Shown: positions 25,425 through 33,502, counted from the stretch's first letter. The stretch: DNA of 33,764 bases from an uncultured Desulfocapsa sp. (GCA_947311475.1 CAMZLK010000056.1:1-33764); one strand, 5' to 3'. Notes: generated by a model not told the origin, from the letters alone. A program made the numbers and translations.

Positions 25425-25483
25425 TTCGTAGGCAGGCTGGTGTAGCATATGTGACCAAACCTACCCACACGTCACTGTCACTC
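25425..25483. repeat. Partial family C repeat
   Basis: TTCGTAGGCAGGCTGGTGTA followed by GCATAT matches the spacer of the edge palindrome (TTCGCAGGCAGGCTGGCGCA then GCGTAT at 91-117) with transitions only. GTAGG and CCTAC lie as short inverted arms around it. Confidence 0.5.
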
Positions 25484-26233
25484 TCACAACTGCCTTATTT
25501 CTCTATAAAGTTTAATGGATAGTTGTTGGGCGCTTTTAAGCTCATCCGCAGAAAGGACGGTTTCTAAAAATTGTTTGGCACCCTTGCCATTGCCATGTCC
25601 ATTGGAAGCGGCAAGATTGAACCAGGCATAAGCCTTTACTAAATCAATGGCAGGTACACCATTCCCGGTATACCAGAGGATTCCCATGTTATATTGTGCC
25701 AGGGGGTAATTATTTCTGGCAGCTAAATCAAACCAATGGTGTGCCTTCTCATAATCATTATCCAAAATTTTCCCATTGAAATAGAGAACTCCCAGTTCAC
25801 TTTGTGCTGCAGCATCTCCGCCTTTGGCAGCACGTTCAAACCAATAGCGTGCCTCTTCAAAGTTCTGAGGAACGTTTTCTCCGGTTATAAAAGATTGGGC
25901 TATGATTTTTTCAGACTCCCTGGAACTTCGCTTATTAAGGGCTGCTTTGTATAGCCACTTAAAGGCCTCTGCCCTGTTTACAGGGGCCCCCTGTCCCTGC
26001 ATGTACATACCACCAGCAATAAACATGGCATCCACATTCCCCAATTGGGCAGCTTTCAGATAAAGCTTAAATGCCTTATGGTAGTTTTGGGGTGCGCCGA
26101 CGCCATAATAAAATTTTCGGGCTGAGGAAATGAGTGTTTCCTTAGCCGAAACATTTACCAACGTAAGTGCCTGGATCGTTAAAACAAGAATGAAAATTTT
26201 TATGATCCATCCAGTGACATCTGATATTCTCAT
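25484..26233 (-). CDS. Exported Sel1-repeat protein
   Basis: A 249-residue protein with an N-terminal signal peptide (about 1-30, cleaved near VSA) and a series of Sel1-like repeats of about 36 residues, for example LGNVDAMFIAGGMYMQGQGA, GDAAAQSELGVLYFNGKI, YPLAQYNMGILWYTGNGV and the AYAWFNLAASNGHGNG ending. Such alpha-solenoid proteins usually bind other proteins at the cell envelope. No partner is visible nearby. The ribosome binding site is poor. It is probably monocistronic, facing the transporter gene across a long gap. Confidence 0.85.
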   Translation of the reverse strand: MRISDVTGWIIKIFILVLTIQALTLVNVSAKETLISSARKFYYGVGAPQNYHKAFKLYLKAAQLGNVDAMFIAGGMYMQGQGAPVNRAEAFKWLYKAALNKRSSRESEKIIAQSFITGENVPQNFEEARYWFERAAKGGDAAAQSELGVLYFNGKILDNDYEKAHHWFDLAARNNYPLAQYNMGILWYTGNGVPAIDLVKAYAWFNLAASNGHGNGKGAKQFLETVLSADELKSAQQLSIKLYREIRQL

Positions 26234-26432
26234 TTGCTGAAAAGCCCTATCATATTTTTAGTAATCGCGTTTCAGAAAATAACTGAATTCATACCTTCTT
26301 TTAAGGTATCTTTTTTTGTCCCTGCTTTCAAGGGATACGGAATCCAGGACTCCACCATTTTTATCCAAGCCATCTTAACAACGGGGATAATACTGTTTTT
26401 TCATTATTTTAACACAGATATCTGGGATATTG

Positions 26433-26574
26433 GACACTAACGCAGGTAAACTGCAAGTAAATGCCTCAAAGATCTCTCTTCGTTCGCTATCTGGTGCTTA
26501 TGCTAATAATTTGAGTTTGAAACACTTTTGATTTTCTTGTTTTTTATTTCAGTTTTTCAGGAGTAAGACACTAA
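26433..26574 (-). repeat. Family A repeat, copy A2, with 8-bp flanking direct repeat
   Basis: The reverse complement reads TTACTCCTGAAAAACTG through TTTGAGTTTGAAACA-region signatures to CTTGCAGTTTACCTGCG and is almost full-length. It is bounded by GACACTAA at 26433-26440 and again at 26567-26574, which looks like a target-site duplication. The rest of 26234-26691 is AT-rich, with no convincing gene. Confidence 0.85.
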
Positions 26575-26691
26575 TAATCATCTTGTTTGACTTCAAAAAA
26601 CAATGATGCTATATAACTCTTTATTCAAAGTAGACTTGTTCTACGTTTCACGAAACCCGCTTTAAGACTACTTCAATCTATTAGGATTACT

Positions 26692-27144
26692 ATGAAATTT
26701 TCTTTATTTACGCGAAAAGTTGTCATCCTCCTTTTTTCTTTCTTTCTCATTCCCTGTTTGAGTTTTGCACAAACTGTCAGTGTAAAAAAAGATAATGTGA
26801 ATGTGCGAAGTGGCCCGGGTACCGAATTTCCCATAGCCATGGAATTATTCCAGGGATACCCTCTCAAGGTAATTGATAAAAAAGGTGACTGGTTAAAAGT
26901 GACTGATTTTGAAAATGATAAAGGATGGATTTTTTCCGCTCTTACTGTCCCCGGCAATACCGTCATTGTAAATGGTAAAAAATCCATTAACATGCGCTCT
27001 AAACCAAATACATCCGCATCTATTGTTGCATCAATCGACCGAGGTGTGGTGCTGACAAAAGTCTCCAGCCAGGGGAAATGGATCAAGGTGAAACACAGCC
27101 AGGGCGCTACTGGCTGGATATACAGCCCGCTTCTCTGGCCATAA
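26692..27144 (+). CDS. Exported protein with two bacterial SH3 domains
   Basis: A 150-residue protein with a signal peptide (1-26, cleaved after SFA) and two SH3b domains: VKKDNVNVRSGPGTEFPIA (31-49) to KGWIFSAL, and VNGKKSINMRSKPNTSASIV to TGWIYSPLLWP. SH3b pairs of this kind bind peptidoglycan or sit beside envelope enzymes; no catalytic domain is present. AGGA lies upstream of the ATG. A strong hairpin terminator follows 25 bases after the stop. Confidence 0.9.
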   Translation: MKFSLFTRKVVILLFSFFLIPCLSFAQTVSVKKDNVNVRSGPGTEFPIAMELFQGYPLKVIDKKGDWLKVTDFENDKGWIFSALTVPGNTVIVNGKKSINMRSKPNTSASIVASIDRGVVLTKVSSQGKWIKVKHSQGATGWIYSPLLWP

Positions 27145-27168
27145 TCCTCATCTCACAAAACAGTTTTT

Positions 27169-27204
27169 AAAGGGCCAGGCGATTTGTTCACCTGGCCCTT
27201 TTTA
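27169..27204. terminator. Bidirectional terminator between convergent genes
   Basis: AAAGGGCCAGG pairs with CCTGGCCCTTT around an 11-base loop, followed by T's on the plus strand and preceded by A's. It ends transcription of the SH3b gene and, in reverse, of the helicase gene, whose last codons lie within the hairpin. Confidence 0.9.
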
Positions 27205-30163
27205 CTTCTCTGCGAATAACAGACTCAAGGTCAATTGGTAAACGAACAACTTTATCTGCTTTATTTCGAAAGAGAAAAAAACCGTGTTTCAAGCCGTAGA
27301 GCATCAAATCTCTGGTTATCACCACATCCTGCTTACAATAACTGCTGATTTTCTTAATTTCTCCCTGTTTATACCACCTTAATGCCTGCAGACCGTTGGC
27401 TGTTTTTTCACAGCCGAGAGTTGTTTGTGCCAAACGATCCAGGCTTAACCGGTAGCCGAGTCTTTCATGTATCACATCAAGTAAATCAAGTGTTGGCAGT
27501 TTCTTTAAATCTTTACTTGTATATGCACTAAGGACACTGTTATCAAAACGTCGGTTATTAAAACCAACCACCAGCTCTAACTGAAAGAGATGTTTTATAA
27601 GTTTATCAATTTCATTCTCAAGATAGATTATAAATTTGTCACTTAAAGAATCATAGACAACAGCTACTGAAATACCCATTTTATGTGCCCGGTGCCAGCC
27701 TCCAACCTCCTCTGCAGATAATTTTGTTTCAAGATCAAAAACCCCATAGTTAAGGGAAAGTTTTGTACTCCCTGATTCCGCCTCCCACATCCCTTTCGTT
27801 TTTTTGATTGCATTTTTTTTTGGAAAGACTGATTCAAGTAGATCAAAACTGTGATTTTTAAGACAGTCTCCTTTCCGGGTTCTCAGTAATTGAACAAGCG
27901 CAAGACATGCTTCCTTATCAATTGGACGATTACCAGAACCGCATTTTGGCGAGTGAACACAGGAGGGGCAACCATTCTCACAGTCGCAAGTTTCTATGGT
28001 CTCTTCTGTTTGTTTTAAGAGTTCTTCTATCTTGGAGAAAGCCTCACTGCATAACCCAATGCCACCAGGATGGCCATCGTAAATAAATACCACAGCCTCT
28101 GCTGTCTGGAAATGATCTGGACACGAAATTCCACCAATATCGTTTCGATCGCAGAGTACCAGCAAGGGAAACAAACCTATCATTGTATGTTCCAGGGCAT
28201 GAAGCGCCCCCATGAAGTGGCGTTGGGCATCTTCCATTTGAACTTGTGTTGATTTTGGGACCTCCAGCCAAATCCCCACTGTTTCAAAACGCTGTTCCGG
28301 GAGATCAAGAGAAAAACTGGCAATAAGCTTGTTCGTGCGATTATTGCGCTTTTGATATCCTGTAACTTTTTCCCTGACTAATAATCGTCCATGGCTCACA
28401 GCAAATCCTGGAAATTTTTTTCTGTCATATACTTCTATAATTTCAGTGTTTTTCTCACTGATGGGACGAGTGTGGAAACTAGCGTGAAAAGATCCTATAA
28501 TTATTTCTTTACTCTCCAAATCGCATTTTTTAACAAGCCATGTAATGGCAGAGTGCAAATAAACAGCACCCGGATGACATTCTTTCAGGGCACGGCCTGA
28601 ATCTATGGTTCCTATTATTTCACCGTTATCCGTCCTTATGATCTGGAGCTGTTCTCCACCTCCCCTTAAGTTTACCAGACGTTGAGGAAATTTTCGTGTG
28701 GCAAACCATTCTTCCCCATCGTAGCCCTGTAATAAAATCCCACTCCAGGTCAATCGCTGTATGGCTTTTTGAATGTCATCCGAAAATAAAGCGATTTCTT
28801 CTTTATCTAAAGGCCGTTCTGCTGCAGCACAATGAAGGTGTTGTTCCATTATTTCAGTATTTAATGGATTCAGAATAGCCGATTCCATTTTACGCCCAAA
28901 AAACTTTTCAGGATTTTTCATAAAATACTGATCAAGCGCATCTTCTCCCGCAACAAGAATTATGGCAGATTCCCGGCCATCCCGCCCTACTCTGCCTCCC
29001 CGTTGCCAGGTGGCCATAACAGAGCCTGGATATCCAACAAGAATACAAATATCAAGATTACCAATGTCAATCCCCAATTCAAGCGCAGAGGTCGAAATAA
29101 CACCAAGCAGTTCTCCATTTGCGAGCTTCTTTTCTATCTTCCTCCTCTCTTCCGCTAAAAATCCTGATCTGTAAGAACTCAGTTTATGGGAAAAACCTTT
29201 TAGGCGTGGTTTGGTCCACATTGTTATCAACTCTGTCATCTTCCTGGAACTTGTGTAGACGATTGTCCTCAAGCCTCTTTTCAGTGCTGCCTCCAATAAC
29301 TTGCTTGCGACCTGTGCAGGACTATTCCATGGATTAAGAAACAGCATATTTCGTTTTGCTCTTGGTCCAAAACTTTCAGTGATGCAACTCACCGGTTTAT
29401 TAATAAGTAGTTGTCCAAGATGCTCTGGATTTCCTATGGTTGCCGACAGCATAATGTAAACAGGATCCGCACCGTAAAATTTGAGAATCCTATCAAATCG
29501 CCTTAAAAGCCATGCCATATGTGATCCAAATACACCTCTATAGGTGTGCACCTCATCTATGATAATAAATTTCAACTGTTTAAAGAAACGGGCCCAGCTT
29601 GAATGGTACGGGAGAAATGAAAGATGCAGCATATCAGGGTTACTGATGATAATTCTCGGTGGAGAACTTCTGATTTTTGTCCGTTGATATGAAGAAGTAT
29701 CACCATCATAAATTGCAGCAATCTTATCGGATTCTGAAGTCCGGGGAACCGATAATAATGATTCGAACTGTTGAAGAATTCGCAACTGATCCTGCGCGAG
29801 AGCTTTTAAAGGGAAAAGATAAAGGACATGGCTATTCTCGTTTGAAAGTATATTATTAAGTACAGGAAGATTATAGATCAGACTTTTCCCTGAGGAAGTA
29901 GGCGTTGCCACAAGGAGATTTTTCCCATTATTTATTTCTTCAAAAGCTTGTGCCTGATGTTTATACAGTTTATGAATACCAAGATTTTTCAGCTTGTCCA
30001 TAAGTGCTTCGCTCAATCCTGACGGGAAATTTACATATTCTGCTTTTTCAGGTTTAAACTTCTTGTGGCAAACAACCTGCGGACCATATTTTTCAGAGGT
30101 TTTCAATGCCTCCAAATACTCAGAAACAGATCTTATCCTGCTAATTGATGAAGATTCACGCAT
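27188..30163 (-). CDS. MrfA-like DExH helicase (DUF1998) fused to DEDDy 3'-5' exonuclease
   Basis: A 991-residue fusion. Residues 60-470 are a superfamily 2 helicase: ATPTSSGKS (86-94), DEVH (203-206), SAT (240-242), QRGGRVGRDGR (387-397). Next is the DUF1998 region with a cysteine cluster CDCENGCPSCVHSPKC (726-741), as in B. subtilis YprA/MrfA, a mitomycin C repair helicase. Residues 805-970 carry a DEDDy exonuclease: Asp810 and Glu812 in FDLETK, Asp874 in FNNRRFDN, Tyr942 and Asp946 in YCKQDV (YxxxD). B. subtilis encodes that activity separately as YprB/MrfB. All catalytic residues are present. A role in DNA-adduct repair is inferred from those proteins. The ribosome binding site is weak. 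Confidence 0.93.
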   Translation of the reverse strand: MRESSSISRIRSVSEYLEALKTSEKYGPQVVCHKKFKPEKAEYVNFPSGLSEALMDKLKNLGIHKLYKHQAQAFEEINNGKNLLVATPTSSGKSLIYNLPVLNNILSNENSHVLYLFPLKALAQDQLRILQQFESLLSVPRTSESDKIAAIYDGDTSSYQRTKIRSSPPRIIISNPDMLHLSFLPYHSSWARFFKQLKFIIIDEVHTYRGVFGSHMAWLLRRFDRILKFYGADPVYIMLSATIGNPEHLGQLLINKPVSCITESFGPRAKRNMLFLNPWNSPAQVASKLLEAALKRGLRTIVYTSSRKMTELITMWTKPRLKGFSHKLSSYRSGFLAEERRKIEKKLANGELLGVISTSALELGIDIGNLDICILVGYPGSVMATWQRGGRVGRDGRESAIILVAGEDALDQYFMKNPEKFFGRKMESAILNPLNTEIMEQHLHCAAAERPLDKEEIALFSDDIQKAIQRLTWSGILLQGYDGEEWFATRKFPQRLVNLRGGGEQLQIIRTDNGEIIGTIDSGRALKECHPGAVYLHSAITWLVKKCDLESKEIIIGSFHASFHTRPISEKNTEIIEVYDRKKFPGFAVSHGRLLVREKVTGYQKRNNRTNKLIASFSLDLPEQRFETVGIWLEVPKSTQVQMEDAQRHFMGALHALEHTMIGLFPLLVLCDRNDIGGISCPDHFQTAEAVVFIYDGHPGGIGLCSEAFSKIEELLKQTEETIETCDCENGCPSCVHSPKCGSGNRPIDKEACLALVQLLRTRKGDCLKNHSFDLLESVFPKKNAIKKTKGMWEAESGSTKLSLNYGVFDLETKLSAEEVGGWHRAHKMGISVAVVYDSLSDKFIIYLENEIDKLIKHLFQLELVVGFNNRRFDNSVLSAYTSKDLKKLPTLDLLDVIHERLGYRLSLDRLAQTTLGCEKTANGLQALRWYKQGEIKKISSYCKQDVVITRDLMLYGLKHGFFLFRNKADKVVRLPIDLESVIRREVKRAR

Positions 30164-30230
30164 TTTTTCTATGGGAGAGCTTGCCTAAACAAGGTAGAGT
30201 ACCTACTTTTCGTTGGGTAAGAATAAATTA

Positions 30231-30366
30231 GTGCCTTACTCCTGAAAAACTGTAATAAAAAAACTAGAAAATCAAAAGTGTTTCAATCTCAAATTATTAG
30301 CATAAGCAACCGATAGCGAACGAAGAGAGACCTTCGAGGCACTTACTTGCGGTTTATCCGCGTTAG
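30231..30366 (+). repeat. Family A repeat, copy A3
   Basis: GTGCCTTACTCCTGAAAAAC to CTTGCGGTTTATCCGCGTTAG, nearly identical to A1 without the extra bases and to the reverse of A2. It lies in the leader between the divergent helicase and prephenate genes, ending 34 bases before the latter's ATG. Confidence 0.88.
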
Positions 30367-30399
30367 AATACTATCACTCATACATTTAACCAGATAAAA

Positions 30400-32085
30400 A
30401 TGATTCGTATAGCAACACTTGGTCCCCATGGATCGGACGGTTACAGAGCTGCACGTCAGTATTCCCCAGGCGCAAAGCTTACACTTTTTAACCGTATTCC
30501 GAACATAATAGATGCCTTTATAAAGGAAGAAGTTGATATCGCCTTCGTCCCAATTTACAACACTCGTGAAGGTGAAATTAAAGAATATTTCCGCCTTCAG
30601 GAACTTCTGGTAAATGGCTATTGGGTTGATAACCTTGTCCTGCCCATACATCTTTCATTTGCAAGTCTGAAACACGACGGCAGCCCTGTCGATCCTGAAA
30701 TAATAATAGGGAGAGGATCTGTTTTTAAACAGTGCGATGACTATATCAGTGAACATTACCCCAATGCCACTCTTATGTCAGTTCCTGATATCGGTACAGC
30801 AATGAACGATATTAAAGAGCATAGCCGATATGAGTACGCCATTGTTGATTCTGAAGAATTACTCCTTGAGCATGGTTTCGAAATAAGAGATCGGGAAATA
30901 GCAGCTCATAACCGAACCCGTTTTGCCGTCATTGGTGAAAACCTTAATGGAGCTACCGGGTATGATGCTTCCGCAATTATCACCAAACCGTTGAAAGATC
31001 GGGTTGGAATGCTTGTTGATATTTTAAGCGAATTTACAAAACGTGGTATCAATATCCTCGATCTCCGGTCTGAAAATGATATAAAATCTCAAAAACTACA
31101 GATCTATCTTGAAATTGAAGGGCATATTGGAAATGAATTAATCAGGGAGGCACTTAAAAGTGTCGAGAAAGATGTAATTCAGGAAGAAAACAGTCTTCAT
31201 CATCTCGGTTCATTTCCACGAGTTGATATGCGTGTTAAAAGGATTAATTCCTTTGGCTTTATCGGAACCGGTGACATGAGCGTATGGTTTGCAGAACGCC
31301 TTGAAAATGAAGGTTACGAGATTTTTCTCACTGGCAGATCGACAACTACCACCCCTGAAGAAATGATTGCACAGGTAGATGTGGTTGTAATTTGTGTCCC
31401 CATATCAGTTACCGTAAAAACCATTGAAAAGTATGGGCCATTACTGAAAGATGGTCAGGCATTACTCGTACTGGCAGGGGAATCGGAACAAACCCTTAAG
31501 GCCGCAACAAATGTCACGTCCAAAGGTGTTGAGCTTATGCTGGTTCATAACCTCTGGGGGCCACAGACCCTCACCATGAAGGACAAAAATGCCTCCGTAG
31601 TACGAACTCCGCGCAGCGGCTCATTCTGTTCAGAATTTGAAGCTTTTCTTTACAAACATGGTGCCGCTATTTCCCACGACAGTCCCAATAAACATGATTT
31701 ACTTATGGGTGTTGGTCAGAAACTGCCAACTACCATTTCCACAGCTCTTGCTATGACTTTAAAACAACACGCCATCGCTTGTGCTGACATTGGTACCCAT
31801 TCCACCCTTACTTCACTCTATGGTATCCTGGCCATGGCGAGAATTCACAACCAGAATCCAAGAACATATGCAGAAATCATGGCAACAGGTGGTGATGGGA
31901 GAAAAATCGTCCGTAGTTTTGCGGAAAACTTGTTAAAGGTTGTTACAATTGCGGAATCACAAAACATACCTGAACTTTGTGAACTTATTGAGAAAAGCCG
32001 GTCACACCTCAGCCCTGAATTTCTTGAAGACCACATGAAACGATCACGGGCTGTAGATTCAGTACTGACAAAGTCAGGATACTGA
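30400..32085 (+). CDS. Fusion: prephenate dehydratase-like + ACT + prephenate dehydrogenase
   Basis: A 561-residue protein for phenylalanine and tyrosine synthesis. Residues 1-180 resemble prephenate dehydratase: TLGPHGSDGYRAARQY (6-21), AFVPIYNTREGEI (48-60) and the NRTRFAVIG motif with Thr173. The second is altered: the usual PxENSxxG has Tyr at the Glu position (PIYNTREG). Residues 190-265 are an ACT domain (DRVGMLVDILSEF) without the usual ESRP phenylalanine motif. Residues 283-561 are a TyrA dehydrogenase: the NAD-binding GFIGTGDMSVWF (286-297), VVVICVPI and catalytic His383 in LVHNLWGP. There is no chorismate mutase domain. Dehydrogenase activity is likely; dehydratase activity is uncertain. 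Confidence 0.87.
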   Translation: MIRIATLGPHGSDGYRAARQYSPGAKLTLFNRIPNIIDAFIKEEVDIAFVPIYNTREGEIKEYFRLQELLVNGYWVDNLVLPIHLSFASLKHDGSPVDPEIIIGRGSVFKQCDDYISEHYPNATLMSVPDIGTAMNDIKEHSRYEYAIVDSEELLLEHGFEIRDREIAAHNRTRFAVIGENLNGATGYDASAIITKPLKDRVGMLVDILSEFTKRGINILDLRSENDIKSQKLQIYLEIEGHIGNELIREALKSVEKDVIQEENSLHHLGSFPRVDMRVKRINSFGFIGTGDMSVWFAERLENEGYEIFLTGRSTTTTPEEMIAQVDVVVICVPISVTVKTIEKYGPLLKDGQALLVLAGESEQTLKAATNVTSKGVELMLVHNLWGPQTLTMKDKNASVVRTPRSGSFCSEFEAFLYKHGAAISHDSPNKHDLLMGVGQKLPTTISTALAMTLKQHAIACADIGTHSTLTSLYGILAMARIHNQNPRTYAEIMATGGDGRKIVRSFAENLLKVVTIAESQNIPELCELIEKSRSHLSPEFLEDHMKRSRAVDSVLTKSGY

Positions 32086-32090
32086 TTTCC

Positions 32091-32231
32091 ATGGCCCCCC
32101 TTAGCACAAAGAAAAAGCCGTATTCTGAAAAACTAAAAGAACAACCGAAAGGCAGAGGCATGTTATTTATTATCATTGCATGCTGGCTACTTTTTTATCT
32201 GTATACCGGATCAAAAGATGGGGTTGGCTGA
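32091..32231 (+). CDS. Small single-pass membrane protein (46 residues)
   Basis: ATG 32091, five bases after the prephenate gene's stop, opens a 46-codon frame: a basic N-terminus (STKKKPYSEKLKEQPKGRG), a clear hydrophobic helix (MLFIIIACWLLFYLYTG) and a short charged tail. AGGA lies about eleven bases upstream. Position and composition suggest a real, translationally coupled small protein. Its function is unknown. Confidence 0.5.
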   Translation: MAPLSTKKKPYSEKLKEQPKGRGMLFIIIACWLLFYLYTGSKDGVG

Positions 32232-32319
32232 GATCCTAGTTTTCTTCAGTTGGAATGAAGTAATTGCGCATTACCAAAAGAATTTCAAGACAATACTACT
32301 GTTACAATTGACAAGATCG

Positions 32320-32465
32320 TAAAAAGGTCAATTGGAAAGATGGCTAAGTAAAAAACTTCAGATGCGAGGCGCGTATTTTTTGTTTGATTTCGGCGTACTA
32401 GGATACGTCGTAATTAAACAAAAAATACAGCAACGAAGCAGGTGAAGAGTTTTTACGACGCCATC
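32320..32465 (-). repeat. Family B repeat, copy B3, complete with possible target duplication
   Basis: A 146-base element. Its ends GACAAGATCGTAAAAAGGTC and the inverse of GATGGCGTCGTAAAAACTC form terminal inverted repeats. The interior is a palindrome, TTTTTTGTTTGATTTCGGCG against CGTCGTAATTAAACAAAAAA around a TACTAGGATA centre. ACAATT occurs immediately outside both ends (32314-32319 and 32466-32471), as expected of a transposed MITE-like element. Confidence 0.85.
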
Positions 32466-32506
32466 ACAATTAAATAAATTAATAATCTTTTTAGAGGAAT
32501 TTTATA

Positions 32507-33157
32507 ATGAACATCCAAAATCTTAGCGTTCTTGATGAAGTCCATATCTGCCCAGACTGTAACTCAAAAATGTCCTGTTGTGAGGTTCCTCCTGTCCATG
32601 TCGGTGATGGTCTTGGTTGGGGCTCTGAAGTGTTTTTTATTTGCTTGAATGACGAATGCCCTGTCTTTAAAAACGGCTGGAAAAAGATAGAAGTTAATTA
32701 CGGTCACAAAGGATCGTTCAGGAATATGCAGTTACCGGGCTCCAAAGAGCTAAACGCAATGATGGTTGCATCCAAGATAGCTTTCACCGGATCAATTGTT
32801 GACCCAGATGCACTGCGCGAGCAAAATGAACGTTACCAGAAAGAGAAAAAAGCCATAGAATCACTCCCAACCTGTCTCGCAGACAACGATATCACTCCCG
32901 TAATGACCCTGATCCTCGATGAAGCTGCCCGCGAACAAGGCAGAAGGGATGCCATTGACATTCTAATTAAATTCAATGACCTGTCCTGTATAGACCCCAT
33001 ACGAAATCATACATTTAAAAACACTGAATTTGAACAAAAGTGCAATATGGTTATTGCAGTACTATTAAAAAATAATTATCAAAAGGAATGTCCATTCTGT
33101 GCCGAATTGATCAAAGCGCAGGCCAAAAAATGCTTGCATTGTAAAGCAGATTTGTAG
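32507..33157 (+). CDS. Protein with N- and C-terminal zinc ribbons
   Basis: A 216-residue cytoplasmic protein of unknown function. N-terminal cysteines Cys15/Cys18 (CPDC), Cys24/Cys25, Cys46 and Cys51 (CLNDEC) suggest one metal site. The C-terminus is a compact ribbon, CPFCAELIKAQAKKCLHC (195-212), of the type found at the ends of many bacterial regulatory or membrane proteins. Between them is a helical region with charged stretches. AGAGGA precedes the ATG. Family B repeat B3 ends 41 bases upstream. Metal binding is likely; partners are unknown. Confidence 0.8.
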   Translation: MNIQNLSVLDEVHICPDCNSKMSCCEVPPVHVGDGLGWGSEVFFICLNDECPVFKNGWKKIEVNYGHKGSFRNMQLPGSKELNAMMVASKIAFTGSIVDPDALREQNERYQKEKKAIESLPTCLADNDITPVMTLILDEAAREQGRRDAIDILIKFNDLSCIDPIRNHTFKNTEFEQKCNMVIAVLLKNNYQKECPFCAELIKAQAKKCLHCKADL

Positions 33158-33207
33158 ATATAATGAGCATGTTGAAACTTCATATTCCAGTTTCATTAAA
33201 AATATAC

Positions 33208-33236
33208 TTGCTAAAGATTAAGGCAAAGGGTATAAA
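33208..33236 (+). promoter_or_regulatory. Sigma70-type promoter of tRNA-His
   Basis: TTGCTA and TATAAA separated by exactly 17 bases, ending 18 bases before the tRNA. Distance and match quality make this the best promoter in the window. Confidence 0.7.
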
Positions 33237-33254
33237 AACAGCGGAAATTTAGGC

Positions 33255-33332
33255 GGTGGGTGTAGCTCAGTTGGTGGTAGCACCTGGTTGTGACCCAGGA
33301 GGTCGTGGGTTCAAGTCCCATCACTCACCCCA
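33255..33332 (+). tRNA. tRNA-His (anticodon GTG)
   Basis: Acceptor GTGGGTG pairs with CACTCAC (one G-T). The T-loop is GTTCAAG, and the anticodon loop TTGTGAC shows GTG for histidine. The extra G at 33255 opposite C73 (33329) is the histidine identity element G-1:C73. The CCA end is encoded (33330-33332). Confidence 0.97.
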
Positions 33333-33340
33333 CTAAGAAT

Positions 33341-33379
33341 AAAGAGTTTCAGGCAAATATGCTTGAAACTCTTTTTTTT
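33341..33379 (+). terminator. Intrinsic terminator after tRNA-His
   Basis: AAAGAGTTTCAGGC pairs with GCTTGAAACTCTTT, followed by a run of eight T's, nine bases after the tRNA. Confidence 0.92.
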
Positions 33380-33432
33380 ATACACACATCCCACTTTATG
33401 TCCCACAACTACGACGACACCTTGTTTACTTA

Positions 33433-33495
33433 TAACTATTCACAGAGCAAACGTAACCGCGCCAACATGCGGTAACTTGTGAGTAGTTACGTTTA
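33433..33495. repeat. Family C palindrome (diverged)
   Basis: ATAACTATTCACAG on the left and TTGTGAGTAGTTAC on the right are inverted, with AACGTAACCGC and GCGGTAAC inside. The ends match GTAACTGCTCACAG and CTGTGAGCAGTTAC of the palindrome at 63-172, so they appear to be one family. It lies between the tRNA terminator and the lipoprotein gene. Confidence 0.65.
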
Positions 33496-33502
33496 ATTAA
33501 AA

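Larger units (their letters stand above)
24824..25483. other. 660-bp intergenic region
   Basis: It contains the leader of the transporter gene (24824 to about 24970, minus strand), an AT-rich stretch with no repeat or RNA I recognise, a possible 20-codon ORF at 25338-25400 with a strong ribosome binding site, and a partial family C repeat at 25425-25483. TTGACA occurs at 25251 but has no matching -10 hexamer. Confidence 0.5.

Noticed and set aside
26234..26440. 68-codon frame starting with TTG directly opposite the Sel1 gene start
   Set aside because: No ribosome binding site, rare start codon, no recognisable protein features beyond AT-rich hydrophobic residues, and it runs into the family A repeat.
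33398..33475. 25-codon frame after the tRNA terminator
   Set aside because: No ribosome binding site, and it lies inside the family C palindrome.
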